Source: Alphaproteobacteria bacterium
Lineage (GTDB): Bacteria > Pseudomonadota > Alphaproteobacteria > UBA8366
Reading direction: 5' to 3'
NCBI GenBank assembly: GCA_021774335.1
Contig: JAJFJD010000012.1
Location: forward strand, 181,331 to 245,330
DNA: 64,000 nt
The position numbers and the translations under genes are program-made. This document shows, piece after piece, positions 26,506-35,907 of this stretch. The notes below the pieces were generated by a model. It worked only from the letters and a program-made list of their open reading frames with translations. It did not search any database and was not told where the DNA came from. Every line of letters begins with the position of its first letter. Position 1 is the first letter of the stretch.

Positions 26506-27377
26506 GTCTGCCGCCGCCGGGTTTCGCGATACATGATGTAAAGCCCGCTGCCGACCACGACGGTCGCACCGACGATCACCCAGAAATCGGGAATGTCACC
26601 CCAGATAACGTAGCCAAAGCCGGTGCCCCAGATCAGCGTTAGATATTTGAACGGGATGATCAGCGAGGCTTCGGCGTTGTGGAAGGCCTGGATTACCAGA
26701 TACTGCGCGCAGCCGACTACGATGCCGACAGTTGCTAGTAACAACAGATCTTGCATCGGGACCGGACTCCAGCCGAACGGCAATGTCGTGAGGCCCGCGA
26801 GCCCGACGGCCAGCATGGTGAAGGTGAGGATTGCTACAGGTGAATCGGACATGCGGATCTTGCGTGTCAGGATATCGCGGAACGCGCCGCAGAACGCCGC
26901 GCAGAGCGGAAACACCGCGAACCATTGTATGGCGTCGCCGCTTGGTCGCAACATAATCAGGATGCCCACGAATCCGACAGTGACCGCAGTCCATCGCCGC
27001 CACCCGACGATTTCGCCCAATAGCAGATGGGCGAGCGCGGTCACGAACAGGGGTCCGGAGAAGGCGAAGGCGATGGCGTCCGCCAGGGGCAGGTAAATCA
27101 GGCCTGTGACGAAAAGAAACGACGAACCAACGGCACACGCTGCGCGCAGGGATTGCAGCCGAACATTGCCGAGGCGCAGCGCTCTGAGGCCGCCTGCGTG
27201 CCAGACAAAAACAGCTATCGGCAATAGTGTGAATACGGAGCGGATCGCCATGATCTGGCCAACCGGATAACCATCGGTTAGCCATTTCGTTATGGTATCG
27301 CTGATCGTCAGCAGCAAGCCGCCGGCGACCATCATTCCGATGCCGCGAAGATGCGTCGATGGAGCCGCAGCGCTCAT
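26502..27377 (-). CDS. EamA/DMT family permease
   Basis: 291 aa with ten membrane helices in two repeated EamA halves (about 8-140 and 150-285). Each half ends with a G-x-x-L-I/M-x-P stretch, for example VGFVGILIMLRP. Start ATG overlaps the stop of the upstream gene 27374-28243 (ATGA), so the two are co-translated. Members of this group export amino acids or metabolites. The near neighbour 27374-28243 and the gene at 52544 are close paralogues by eye (shared SDTITKWLT / SDAVSKWLT / NDAVSKFLT opening). Confidence 0.85.
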   Translation of the reverse strand: MSAAAPSTHLRGIGMMVAGGLLLTISDTITKWLTDGYPVGQIMAIRSVFTLLPIAVFVWHAGGLRALRLGNVRLQSLRAACAVGSSFLFVTGLIYLPLADAIAFAFSGPLFVTALAHLLLGEIVGWRRWTAVTVGFVGILIMLRPSGDAIQWFAVFPLCAAFCGAFRDILTRKIRMSDSPVAILTFTMLAVGLAGLTTLPFGWSPVPMQDLLLLATVGIVVGCAQYLVIQAFHNAEASLIIPFKYLTLIWGTGFGYVIWGDIPDFWVIVGATVVVGSGLYIMYRETRRRQT

Positions 27378-28243
27378 TGCCGCCGCGCTTCGCGGTGCAG
27401 GATATAAATACCACTGCCGACGATGAGCACGGAGCCGACGATGATGTAGGCGTCCGGGAACTCCGCCCAGATCAAATAACCGAGGATAACACCCCAGATG
27501 ATTGAGGTGTATTTGAACGGCGATACGATCGCGACTTCAGCCAGGCGATAGGATTCGATCATCAGGTAGTGCGCGATGCCGAGCAACACGCCGGACGACG
27601 CCATCAACAGGAAGTCGATCATGCTCGGCGTCTTCCAGGCGAAGGGCAATGTGGCGCCCGAGGCGACGAGCAAGCCGACGATGGACCAAGTGAGGACGAC
27701 ATTGGTCGACTCATAGGCGCTCATCCGGCGGGTGACGATGTCGCGCAGCGCCGTCGCGGCGGCGGCGGCGATGGGGACCAGGACCGCGATCTCGAAGGCG
27801 GCACTCCCCGGCCGCGCCATGACGAGGACGCCGGCGAATCCGGCCAGCACCGCGAACCAGCGATGAATGCCTACCCGTTCGCCGAGCAAGGGCATCGCCA
27901 ACGCGGTGATCATCAAAGGGGCCGCATGCAAAAAGGCGATGGCGGTGGCGAGCGGTAGCAGTTTGATCGATGTGATGATCAGGAAACTCGAAGCGACGAA
28001 CAGCAGCGATCGCGCGAAATGCCAATTCCAGCTTCGCACCCGCAGCGAAAACCGTTCTTGCTGACGCCACATCATGAAGGCGATCGGCGCATACATGAAG
28101 AAGCAGCGGACGAAGATGATCTCGCCGATGGGATATCCCTGCGTCAGCCATTTGGAGACGGCATCGCTCATCGTGAAGAAGAAGAGCGACAACACCATGC
28201 AAAGGATGCCGCGCAACGGGGAAATGGAGACGGCGGCGGACAT
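27374..28243 (-). CDS. EamA/DMT family permease, paralogue of the next gene
   Basis: 289 aa, ten helices in two EamA halves. It opens PLRGILCMVLSLFFFTMSDAVSKWLTQGYPIGE, and the C-terminal half ends SVLIVGSGIYILHREARR, almost as in the 26502 gene. The pair arose by duplication and overlaps by 4 bases, and the two proteins may pair in the membrane as small DMT proteins do, though at ten helices each could work alone. Substrate unknown. Confidence 0.85.
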   Translation of the reverse strand: MSAAVSISPLRGILCMVLSLFFFTMSDAVSKWLTQGYPIGEIIFVRCFFMYAPIAFMMWRQQERFSLRVRSWNWHFARSLLFVASSFLIITSIKLLPLATAIAFLHAAPLMITALAMPLLGERVGIHRWFAVLAGFAGVLVMARPGSAAFEIAVLVPIAAAAATALRDIVTRRMSAYESTNVVLTWSIVGLLVASGATLPFAWKTPSMIDFLLMASSGVLLGIAHYLMIESYRLAEVAIVSPFKYTSIIWGVILGYLIWAEFPDAYIIVGSVLIVGSGIYILHREARRQ

Positions 28244-28372
28244 GGGCGGCGGCGGGCCAATCGTCAGTTTTGGGGGAATGGGTCGACGGAGCGTCGATCA
28301 TAGCCCTAAACCGGGAGGTCCGACCATGACCGAATGTACAGTGTCAGTCGGTCGCCCGCACTTGCACTGTGT

Positions 28373-28606
28373 CTACGGTGCGGTTGCCAAATACAAAAAT
28401 CGGTAAATAACGACGGGGACCGCGATCCAATAGATCAGCAGGAAGCGGCGGACGGCCGATTCGCTGCGAAGGCCAATCCGCGCCGCCACGGCTCTTGGGA
28501 AATGCGGTTTCCAAAAGCAGAACGCGATGATGGCCGCGGCGATGGCAAGGTAGACAATGCTGTGCGTGCCAAAATTCATCTGCCGGAAAAGACCCAGGTT
28601 TCGCAA
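28373..28606 (-). CDS. Small hypothetical membrane protein
   Basis: 77 aa from a TTG at 28606 (or 68 aa from an ATG at 28579). Two hydrophobic segments, IVYLAIAAAIIAFCFW (about 18-33) and FLLIYWIAVPVVIYRFLYL (about 55-73), are separated by a basic loop. No family is recognised. It fills the gap between the DMT pair and the aldehyde dehydrogenase; the membrane pattern is better than expected for a chance frame. Confidence 0.4.
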   Translation of the reverse strand: MRNLGLFRQMNFGTHSIVYLAIAAAIIAFCFWKPHFPRAVAARIGLRSESAVRRFLLIYWIAVPVVIYRFLYLATAP

Positions 28607-28693
28607 CTTTCGGGTCGACTTGCGTTCGAGCCCGGGAAAGGGTTGTAATTCGCCTGCACCTTACCGGCAAGCGATGCCACGCGGGAGGACATC

Positions 28694-30181
28694 ATGGCGG
28701 ACCTGAAGAAGTATCAGCAATATATCGGCGGCGAATGGGTCGATCCGGTGTCGGGCGAATGGTTCGAGTCCCATAATCCCTATACCGGCAAGCCATGGGC
28801 ATTGTTCCCGCGCGGCAACGCGGCGGACGCCGATCGTGCGGTCGCGGCGGCACATAAGGCCTTCACCAGCGGCGACTGGCCTGCGATGACGGCGACGCAG
28901 CGTGGCGCGCTGGTCCGCAAGCTGGGCGACGTGTATGCGAAATACGCCGACCATATGGCCGAGATCGAAGTGGCGGACAACGGCAAGCTGATCGCCGAAA
29001 TGGCGGCGCAGAATGCCTATGTGCCGCAGTGGTATCAATATTTCGGCGGGCTCGCGGACAAGATCGAGGGCGCGGTCATTCCGATCGACAAGCCCGCCAC
29101 CTTCAACTACACGCGGCACGAACCGCTCGGCGTGATCGCGGCGATCACGCCGTGGAATTCACCGATGCTGCTGACGGCGTGGAAGCTGGCTCCGGCGCTT
29201 GCGGCGGGCAATACGGTGGTGCTGAAACCGTCCGAATTCACCTCGGCCTCGGCGTTCGAATTGGTGCGCATCATCGAGGAAGCCGGGTTCCCGCCGGGGG
29301 TCGTCAATGTCATCAGCGGCTATGGCGTCGAAGTGGGCGAACCGATGGTCACCGACGACCGCGTCGCCAAGGTCGCCTTCACCGGCGGTTCGATGAGTGG
29401 CCAACGCGTCTATGAAAAGGCGGCGAGCGGCCTGAAAAAAGTCAGTCTGGAGCTGGGCGGCAAGTCGCCGAACATCGTGTTCGAGGATGCGGTCATCGAC
29501 AATGCGGTGAAGGGTGCGATCTCTGGCATCTTCGCGGCGTCCGGCCAGACCTGCATTGCGGGGTCACGGTTGCTGGTTCAGGAATCGATCCATAACGAGT
29601 TCGTCGACAAGCTGGTGACCTTCGCCAAGACGGCGCAGATGGGCGACCCCATGTCCTATGACACTCAGGTCGGGCCGGTCACCACGCCGCCGCAATTCGA
29701 GAAGATCCTCAGTTATCTGGATGTGGCGAAGGAAGACGGCGCCGAATGCGTGCTCGGGGGGTCGAAGGCGACGCGGCCCGAATGCGGCGACGGCTGGTTC
29801 GTCGAACCGACTATCTATACCGGCGTGAACAATCAGATGCGGATCGCCCAGGAGGAAGTATTCGGCCCGGTGCTGTCGATCATTCCCTTCCGCGACGAAG
29901 AAGAGGCGGTCGAGATCGCCAACGACGTGGTCTACGGCCTGGCGGCGGGCGTGTGGACGCAGGATATCCGCAAGGCAATCGAAATTCCCAACCGGATCCA
30001 GGCGGGCACCGTCTGGGTAAACACCTACCGCGCCGTCAGTTTCTTGTCGCCCTTCGGCGGCTACAAACGGTCGGGCCTGGGCCGGGAAAGCGGCCAGCAG
30101 GCGATCCAGGAATATATGCAGACAAAGAGTATCTGGATCAGCACCGCGACCGAGGTGCCGAATCCGTTCGTGATGCGTTAG
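28694..30181 (+). CDS. NAD(P)+-dependent aldehyde dehydrogenase
   Basis: 495 aa, the standard ALDH length. Oxidises an aldehyde to the acid. The cofactor and active-site motifs are in place: ITPWNSPM near 150, VVLKPSEFTSASA near 175, FTGGSMSGQRVYE near 228, general base Glu in LELGGKSPN near 252, and the nucleophilic Cys in SGQTCIAGSR near 286. EVFGPVLSIIPF and the C-terminal SPFGGYKRSGLGRE close the fold. It resembles the betaine/gamma-aminobutyraldehyde-like group. The MmgE/PrpD gene begins 34 bp downstream behind AAGGAG. Confidence 0.92.
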   Translation: MADLKKYQQYIGGEWVDPVSGEWFESHNPYTGKPWALFPRGNAADADRAVAAAHKAFTSGDWPAMTATQRGALVRKLGDVYAKYADHMAEIEVADNGKLIAEMAAQNAYVPQWYQYFGGLADKIEGAVIPIDKPATFNYTRHEPLGVIAAITPWNSPMLLTAWKLAPALAAGNTVVLKPSEFTSASAFELVRIIEEAGFPPGVVNVISGYGVEVGEPMVTDDRVAKVAFTGGSMSGQRVYEKAASGLKKVSLELGGKSPNIVFEDAVIDNAVKGAISGIFAASGQTCIAGSRLLVQESIHNEFVDKLVTFAKTAQMGDPMSYDTQVGPVTTPPQFEKILSYLDVAKEDGAECVLGGSKATRPECGDGWFVEPTIYTGVNNQMRIAQEEVFGPVLSIIPFRDEEEAVEIANDVVYGLAAGVWTQDIRKAIEIPNRIQAGTVWVNTYRAVSFLSPFGGYKRSGLGRESGQQAIQEYMQTKSIWISTATEVPNPFVMR

Positions 30182-30215
30182 AATAGAACGAATATTGTAA
30201 GTAAGGAGTCCCCTC

Positions 30216-31586
30216 ATGGCCCAACCCGCTTTCGACCGACCCGATGCGACCGGTCTCACCCGGAAAATCGCCGAGAACAGCGCGTCCCTGACCTTCGATG
30301 CGCTGCCGAGAGATGTCGTTTCCATCGCCAAGTGCTGCCTGATCGACTGGCTCGGCGTGACGCTGGCCGGGGCCACGGAGCCGCTCAGCGAGATATTGCA
30401 GGAACAGGCCAAGGACGAGGGCGCTCGCGAGCAGGCAACGGTCATCGGCGGCGGCTTCAAGTCCTCGCTGACCCAGGCGGCGTTGTTGAACGGGTCCGCG
30501 TCGCACGCGCTGGACTATGACGACGTCAACCTGACGATGCCGGGGCACCCCACAGTGCCGGTCGTGCCAGCGATCCTGGCCCTGGCCGAGCGCGATGGTA
30601 TCGACGGCAAGGCCTTCATCGCCGCTTTCATTGCGGGCGTCGAAGCTGAATGCCGGATCGGTGCCCTGATGGGCGAGTCACATTACCAGAAGGGCTGGCA
30701 TACCACGGGTACGGTTGGCACGTTCGGCGCGGCGGCAGGGGCGGCGCATATGCTGGGCCTGGACACCGATACCTGTGTCTCGGTGTATGGCATCGCCGGC
30801 ACGCAGGCGGCGGGCCTCAAGAGCAACTTCGGCACCATGTGCAAACCGTTGCATGCGGGTAATGCCGCGGCCAATGGATTGAGCGCGGCGCTGCTCGGCG
30901 CGAAGGGTTTCACGAGCAACCCTGAAATCTTGGAATGCGTGCAAGGCTTCGGCGATACACAGACCGAGGAGTTCCAGCCGGATCTTGCCTTGGATGGGCT
31001 GGGAGAGAGGTTCCATGCGCGCGGCATCCTGTTCAAGTATCACGCGGCCTGTTACGGGACGCATGCGGCAATCGAGGCGGCAACGAAGATTCGCGCTGAG
31101 CACAACCTCACGCCGGACCGCATCGAGAAGATCGAGCTGCGCGTGCCGGAGAGCTACCTCAAGATGTGCAACATCCTGGAGCCGACCACCGGTCTCGAAG
31201 CCAAGTTTAGCCTGCGCGTCACGGCGGCGATGGGCCTGGCCGGGGAGAATACCGCCAAGATCGCGAACTACAATGAAGATCTCTGCACGGACGGGACGAT
31301 CGTCAACCTGCGGGACAAGACCACGGTCGTGCCGGAAGCCAAGTTCGAGCACGCGAATTCAGAGGTCATCGTATCGACGCAGGATGGCCTCGTGTTCCGG
31401 CAGCATAGCGATGCGAGTATTCCGGAAGACGACCAAGACCGTCAGTGGTTCCGTCTTTCCTCCAAGTTCCGCGACATGGCCGAAGGGTCGATCGGGTTGG
31501 ACAAGGCTGACGCGGTCGTGGAGGCCGTCGGCAAGCTGGAAGACCAGGCGTCGTTGGAAGAGATTGCTGAGCTCTGCCGCGGGTAG
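30216..31586 (+). CDS. MmgE/PrpD family protein
   Basis: 456 aa. Typical opening LTRKIAENSASLTFDALPRDV and CLIDWLGVTLAG, then SASHALDYDDVNL near 100 with the conserved DYDD, and GWHTTGTVGTFGAAAGAAHMLG near 165. The family covers 2-methylcitrate dehydratase, cis-aconitate decarboxylase and related (de)hydratases or decarboxylases of tricarboxylates. No other methylcitrate-cycle gene is nearby, so the substrate is open. Strong AAGGAG site; probably in an operon with the aldehyde dehydrogenase and perhaps the antiporter. Confidence 0.9.
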   Translation: MAQPAFDRPDATGLTRKIAENSASLTFDALPRDVVSIAKCCLIDWLGVTLAGATEPLSEILQEQAKDEGAREQATVIGGGFKSSLTQAALLNGSASHALDYDDVNLTMPGHPTVPVVPAILALAERDGIDGKAFIAAFIAGVEAECRIGALMGESHYQKGWHTTGTVGTFGAAAGAAHMLGLDTDTCVSVYGIAGTQAAGLKSNFGTMCKPLHAGNAAANGLSAALLGAKGFTSNPEILECVQGFGDTQTEEFQPDLALDGLGERFHARGILFKYHAACYGTHAAIEAATKIRAEHNLTPDRIEKIELRVPESYLKMCNILEPTTGLEAKFSLRVTAAMGLAGENTAKIANYNEDLCTDGTIVNLRDKTTVVPEAKFEHANSEVIVSTQDGLVFRQHSDASIPEDDQDRQWFRLSSKFRDMAEGSIGLDKADAVVEAVGKLEDQASLEEIAELCRG

Positions 31587-31643
31587 GTCGTGGCGGTTGC
31601 TGCCGCTGGAGTTCCGCTTTCGCAAGGGTGAGAGGATGATGTT

Positions 31644-32927
31644 GTGTACCATCTGACACTCTTCAACATTGCGGCGATCGTGCTCACGCTCGCGGCGTTG
31701 TTCGGCTACATCAATCACCGCTGGCTCAAGCTGCCAATCACCATCGGATTGGTCGTCATCGCGCTTGTCGTGTCGCTTTGCGTGCTCGGTTTAGACGCGT
31801 TGCTGCAAAATTTCGAATCCGAACGCACCATCCGCACGGTGCTCGAGCGGATCGACTTCGACGACACATTGATGAAAGGCATGCTCAGCTTTCTGCTGTT
31901 CGCCGGCGCGCTGCATGTCGATCTGAACCAGCTTCTCGCCCGCAAATGGGTGATCGGGGCGATGGCCACGTTTGGCGTGGTCACGTCTACCTTCTTCGTC
32001 GGGTATGGCGCGTATCTGCTGTCTGATCTGCTGGGACTCGGCATTCCCTTCATGTGGTGTCTCGTCTTTGGCGCGCTGATTTCGCCGACCGATCCGGTCG
32101 CCGTCATGGGCATCCTCAAGACGATCAAGATTCCGCAATCGCTGGAAGCCAAGATTGCGGGCGAAAGCTTGTTCAATGACGGGGTCGGCGTCGTGGTGTT
32201 TACCATCGTTGTCGCCATCGCCATGTCGCAGACCGGCAGCGGCGGGGCGGAGATCACGGCATTGGACGTGGCGAAGCTGTTCCTGTTGGAAGCTGTTGGG
32301 GGCGCGGTGCTCGGTTTTGTCACTGGTTACATCGCCTACCACGCGATGAAGTCGATCGACGAGTACAATCTCGAAGTCCTGATCACCCTGGCGCTGGTCA
32401 TGATGACCTACAGTATCGGCTTTATCATTCACGTCTCGGGGCCGATCGCGGTCGTGGTCGCCGGATTGTTGATCGGGAACCACGGCACCCGTTTCGCCAT
32501 GAGCGAAAAGACCCGGGATCATATCAATACATTCTGGGAACTGACCGATGAAATCCTCAACGCGGTCCTGTTCCTGCTGATCGGCTTCGAGGTTTTCGTG
32601 CTGACCTTCCCGGACAAGATAGCCTGGCTGATGGTTGCGGCGATCCCGCTCGTGTTGTTGGCGCGCTTGATCGCCGTGTCGCTTCCAATTGCCGTAATGG
32701 GGATCAAACAGGAATTCACGGCGGGCGCGGTGCCGGTTCTGACTTGGGGCGGATTGCGCGGCGGGATCTCCGTCGCCTTGGCCTTGTCGTTGCCCGCGGT
32801 CGCCGAAAAGGATGCCATCCTCGCGCTGACATATGCGGTGGTCGTGTTTTCGATTATTGTACAGGGGCTGACATTCAAATCGGTGGTTGCCCGTTTCGTC
32901 GATGGAGGCGGCCAGCCAAAGCAATAA
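31644..32927 (+). CDS. Na+/H+ antiporter, CPA1 (NhaP) type
   Basis: 427 aa, GTG start. About twelve membrane helices. ALISPTDPVAVMGILK near 150 and AGESLFNDGVGVVVFTIV near 172 are the CPA1 signature, with the ND pair (Asn-Asp) expected to bind the cation. VLTWGGLRGGISVALALSLP near 365 is the conserved C-terminal helix. It should exchange Na+ or K+ for protons across the inner membrane. It lies 57 bp after the MmgE/PrpD gene and 19 bp before the amidase. Confidence 0.92.
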   Translation: MYHLTLFNIAAIVLTLAALFGYINHRWLKLPITIGLVVIALVVSLCVLGLDALLQNFESERTIRTVLERIDFDDTLMKGMLSFLLFAGALHVDLNQLLARKWVIGAMATFGVVTSTFFVGYGAYLLSDLLGLGIPFMWCLVFGALISPTDPVAVMGILKTIKIPQSLEAKIAGESLFNDGVGVVVFTIVVAIAMSQTGSGGAEITALDVAKLFLLEAVGGAVLGFVTGYIAYHAMKSIDEYNLEVLITLALVMMTYSIGFIIHVSGPIAVVVAGLLIGNHGTRFAMSEKTRDHINTFWELTDEILNAVLFLLIGFEVFVLTFPDKIAWLMVAAIPLVLLARLIAVSLPIAVMGIKQEFTAGAVPVLTWGGLRGGISVALALSLPAVAEKDAILALTYAVVVFSIIVQGLTFKSVVARFVDGGGQPKQ

Positions 32928-32946
32928 TCACAGCGGAGATAGAGCA

Positions 32947-34584
32947 ATGAGTGCCGACATGCATTTCATGACGATTGCGGAGATGGCAGATGCGCTCGAA
33001 GCCAAGACGCTGTCGCCGGTCGAACTAACCGAATCTCTGCTGCGCCGGATCGAGGCGCTGAACCCGCAGCTTAACGCCTTCATCACCGTCACGGCCGAGG
33101 CGGCGCTCGACGCTGCGCGCGAGGCCGAGCGCGACATGGCCGGCGGGGTCTACCTAGGGCCGATGCATGGCGTGCCCTTCGGGTTGAAGGATATCTACGA
33201 TACCAAGGGCATCCTGACCTCGGGCCATTCGAAAACCTGCGCCGATCGCATCCCGACCGAGGATGCGACGACGACCGCCAAGTTGCTGGCTGCCGGCGCG
33301 ATCCTGATGGGCAAACTGTCGACCCATGAATTCGCGCATGGCGGACCGTCCTTCGACTTGCCGTGGCCGCCTGCCCGCAACCCGTGGAAGACGGACTGTT
33401 TCACCGGCGGTTCGAGCAGCGGCTCGGGTGCAGCGGTTGCGTCGGGCATGTTGCCGGGCGCGATGGGTAGCGATACCGGCGGTTCGATCCGCACGCCGGC
33501 GGGGCTATGCGGCCTGGCGGGGATGAAGCCGACCTATGGGCTGGTCAGCCGCTTCGGCGTATTGCCGAATTCCTTCACTTTCGATACCTGCGGTCCGATG
33601 ACCTGGACGGTCGAGGACGCCGCCATCATGCTGCAGGTCTTGGCGGGACACGACCCACGCGACCCGGCGAGCGCCGACCAGCCGGTGCCGGATTACCGGG
33701 CAGGCCTGAGCGAGGATATCCGTGGCCTGCGCATTGGCGCGGTTCGGCATTTCTGGGAAGAAGAACTCCCCGCCAACGAGGAGACCCGCCAATCCATGGA
33801 TGCGGCGGTCGAGGTCTTCCGGGGGTTGGGCGCGATCGTCGAGGATGTCCGCCTCGAGCCGATGCAAATCTACACCGACGTAAAATTGCTGATCGCGGAA
33901 GCGGAACTGTTCTCGATCCACAGTCCGACACTACGGGAACGGCCGCAGGATTACGGTTTCGATTTCCGGGGCCGCGTGATTCCGGCTTGCCTGTTCACCG
34001 CCGACGATTATGTCCAGGCGCAGAAGCAGCGCCGCAAGTTGGTGGATGCGATGCGGCCGATCTACGAGAAATACGACGTGCTGATCGCGCCGTCGACCTA
34101 CGGTCCGGCGTCGCGGATCGACGACCATTCGACCGTCAGTTTCTGGCAGAAGCCCAAAATCACCACGGTGTTTAACGTGACGGCGGGGCCGGCGTTGTCG
34201 CTCTGCGCGGGCTTCAGTGAGTCCGGATTGCCGCTGCCGATGCAGATCGTCGGGCGACCCTTCGAGGATGCGACGGTTCTGAAAGCGGGATACGCCTTCG
34301 AGAAGGCGACGCCGTGGCGCGACCGGCGGCCGGACCTCACGCCGGGTGACGACCCGCTGCCGGTTGGAACACCGGACATGTCCACGGATATCTCCGATGT
34401 CGATGACGCCACGCGGACGCGGGTCGATATGGCCTTGGCGTATGCCGGTCTCGATTTGCCGGAGGAGATCTATCGTCAGGTTTTAGAGGCCGCGCCGCAT
34501 GCGTTGGCCTTGGCCGGGCGCATTCCGCGCGATCACGGGTTCAAGGACGAACCGGCGAATACCTGGAGCTTCCCTAACGCTTGA
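32947..34584 (+). CDS. Amidase signature family hydrolase
   Basis: 545 aa from the ATG at 32947, which follows GGAGAT. Hydrolyses a C-N amide bond with a Ser-cisSer-Lys triad: Lys near 81 in PFGLKDIYD, cis-Ser near 156 in TGGSSSGSG, and the nucleophile Ser near 180 in DTGGSIRTPAG. The C-terminal part has NVTAGPALSLCAGFSESGLPLPMQIVGRPF, usual for amidases and GatA-like proteins. No gatB or gatC is nearby, so a stand-alone catabolic amidase is more likely than a tRNA amidotransferase. Its end overlaps the convergent phosphoesterase by 11 bases. Confidence 0.92.
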   Translation: MSADMHFMTIAEMADALEAKTLSPVELTESLLRRIEALNPQLNAFITVTAEAALDAAREAERDMAGGVYLGPMHGVPFGLKDIYDTKGILTSGHSKTCADRIPTEDATTTAKLLAAGAILMGKLSTHEFAHGGPSFDLPWPPARNPWKTDCFTGGSSSGSGAAVASGMLPGAMGSDTGGSIRTPAGLCGLAGMKPTYGLVSRFGVLPNSFTFDTCGPMTWTVEDAAIMLQVLAGHDPRDPASADQPVPDYRAGLSEDIRGLRIGAVRHFWEEELPANEETRQSMDAAVEVFRGLGAIVEDVRLEPMQIYTDVKLLIAEAELFSIHSPTLRERPQDYGFDFRGRVIPACLFTADDYVQAQKQRRKLVDAMRPIYEKYDVLIAPSTYGPASRIDDHSTVSFWQKPKITTVFNVTAGPALSLCAGFSESGLPLPMQIVGRPFEDATVLKAGYAFEKATPWRDRRPDLTPGDDPLPVGTPDMSTDISDVDDATRTRVDMALAYAGLDLPEEIYRQVLEAAPHALALAGRIPRDHGFKDEPANTWSFPNA

Positions 34585-35431
34585 GCGGGCGAGGCGGCAG
34601 CTTGGTGGTCGACCCGTGTGCGGCCATCCAGTTGCGCATGTCGTTGTTGACGAACAGTGGTGGCTCGACCAATTCGTGCGTCACCGTTGTGCCGACGAGG
34701 GTGTAGCGGATGTAACCGACGCGGCGGGTGAGGCGGCGTCCTTCATTTGATTTTCGGGTATCGATGAAGGACGAGGCGGGGGCCCAGACCAAGCGGGTGC
34801 CGCCGTGCCGCAGGCTGCGGTAGCAATGGCGGTGTCCGCTCGCCACCAGTTTGACCTTATGTTTTTCGCACAGCGCGAGGAGGCGTTTGCGGCTCTTGGG
34901 CCAGAGCGCTTGCAAGGACTGCCCGCGCTCGGTGGCCAATTTATTATAAAGCGGCTTGTGGATCAGAATGGCGCACTGCCGTGCTGCTGCGGTGCCCAGG
35001 GCATCCGTCACCATTTCCATTTGCGCCGTTTCGCCGGGCAGGCCGCTGTCCATGAGTTGCGCATTCAGGCCGATGAACCGCCAATCGCCCAGATCCTGCA
35101 CCCAGAAGTCGTCGCCGAAGGCCTTGCGATAGGCCGCGCGCCGAGATCGCGTGATCGGTCCCTTCAGCCGGGTGTCGGGTGGCGTATCGCCGATATCGTG
35201 GTTGCCGGGTATTGCCCGCCACGGGACGGGCAGCCGGTCCATCTGTGCCCGCGCGAATGGCAGGTCTCCGGGGACCTTCGGGCCGTTCATGCACATGTCG
35301 CCGGTGACGAACACGAAATCCGGTTTCTCCTCCGCCATGCAATCCAGGAACGCGTTCCAATTGTCCTGGAAATAGGCGTGGCTCTGGCTGAGATGCGTGT
35401 CTGAAACCTGGACGATGCGAAGAGGGGGCAT
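34574..35431 (-). CDS. Calcineurin-like metallophosphoesterase
   Basis: 285 aa with all two-metal motifs in order: VSDTHLS near 9, GDMCMNG near 45, GNHDIGD near 76, a lone H in LIHKPLY near 160, and SGHRHCYR near 200. It resembles the cyclic-nucleotide phosphodiesterase/CpdA-like group and has no signal peptide. It precedes the HIT gene on the minus strand with a ~36-bp gap in between, so it may be co-transcribed. Confidence 0.9.
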   Translation of the reverse strand: MPPLRIVQVSDTHLSQSHAYFQDNWNAFLDCMAEEKPDFVFVTGDMCMNGPKVPGDLPFARAQMDRLPVPWRAIPGNHDIGDTPPDTRLKGPITRSRRAAYRKAFGDDFWVQDLGDWRFIGLNAQLMDSGLPGETAQMEMVTDALGTAAARQCAILIHKPLYNKLATERGQSLQALWPKSRKRLLALCEKHKVKLVASGHRHCYRSLRHGGTRLVWAPASSFIDTRKSNEGRRLTRRVGYIRYTLVGTTVTHELVEPPLFVNNDMRNWMAAHGSTTKLPPRPLKR

Positions 35432-35467
35432 GCGGGATTCTACAATCGAGATTGTTGATGTTGTTCG

Positions 35468-35890
35468 CTACAGCGCCCGCCGTATCTCGGCTGCGATTTC
35501 TTCATACTGCCGATCGGAGAGGTTCTCCACATTGGCCGGTTCAATCGGGTCGGCGCCCGAACACGGATCGTCCGCGTATCGGGGGATAGCATGCCAATGC
35601 TGATGCGGTACGATGTTGCCGTAATTCGCATAGTTCATGCGTATCGCGCCGAAGGCGGCTTGGATCGCTTTCGCCAGGACACGTAATTCTTGAGTGATCG
35701 ATGCGAACTCGGCCTCGGGTATGGTCAGCATGTCTTCAAAGTGGGTTTTCGCCATAAGCGTCGTGCGGCCACGGAAGCTTTGCCGAATGTCCAGGAATGC
35801 TGTCGTGTGATCGAAATCCGCGACCCATCTGGGGTTGGTCCGGGACTCGATCATGAGCTGGCAAATCTCGCAGTCGTCCGTTCGTCCCAT
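35468..35890 (-). CDS. HIT family nucleotide hydrolase/transferase
   Basis: 140 aa. The catalytic HxHxH triad is H96, H98 and H100 in VPHQHWHAIPRY. The front has a CEIC pair (7-10) that may hold a metal, as in HINT-type proteins, and RTTLMAKTHFEDM near 42-54. HIT proteins cleave or transfer nucleoside monophosphates. The gene starts 18 bp after the DppC-like permease ends, so it may be read through from the importer operon. Confidence 0.9.
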   Translation of the reverse strand: MGRTDDCEICQLMIESRTNPRWVADFDHTTAFLDIRQSFRGRTTLMAKTHFEDMLTIPEAEFASITQELRVLAKAIQAAFGAIRMNYANYGNIVPHQHWHAIPRYADDPCSGADPIEPANVENLSDRQYEEIAAEIRRAL

Positions 35891-35907
35891 GGTATTTTGC
35901 CTCCCGT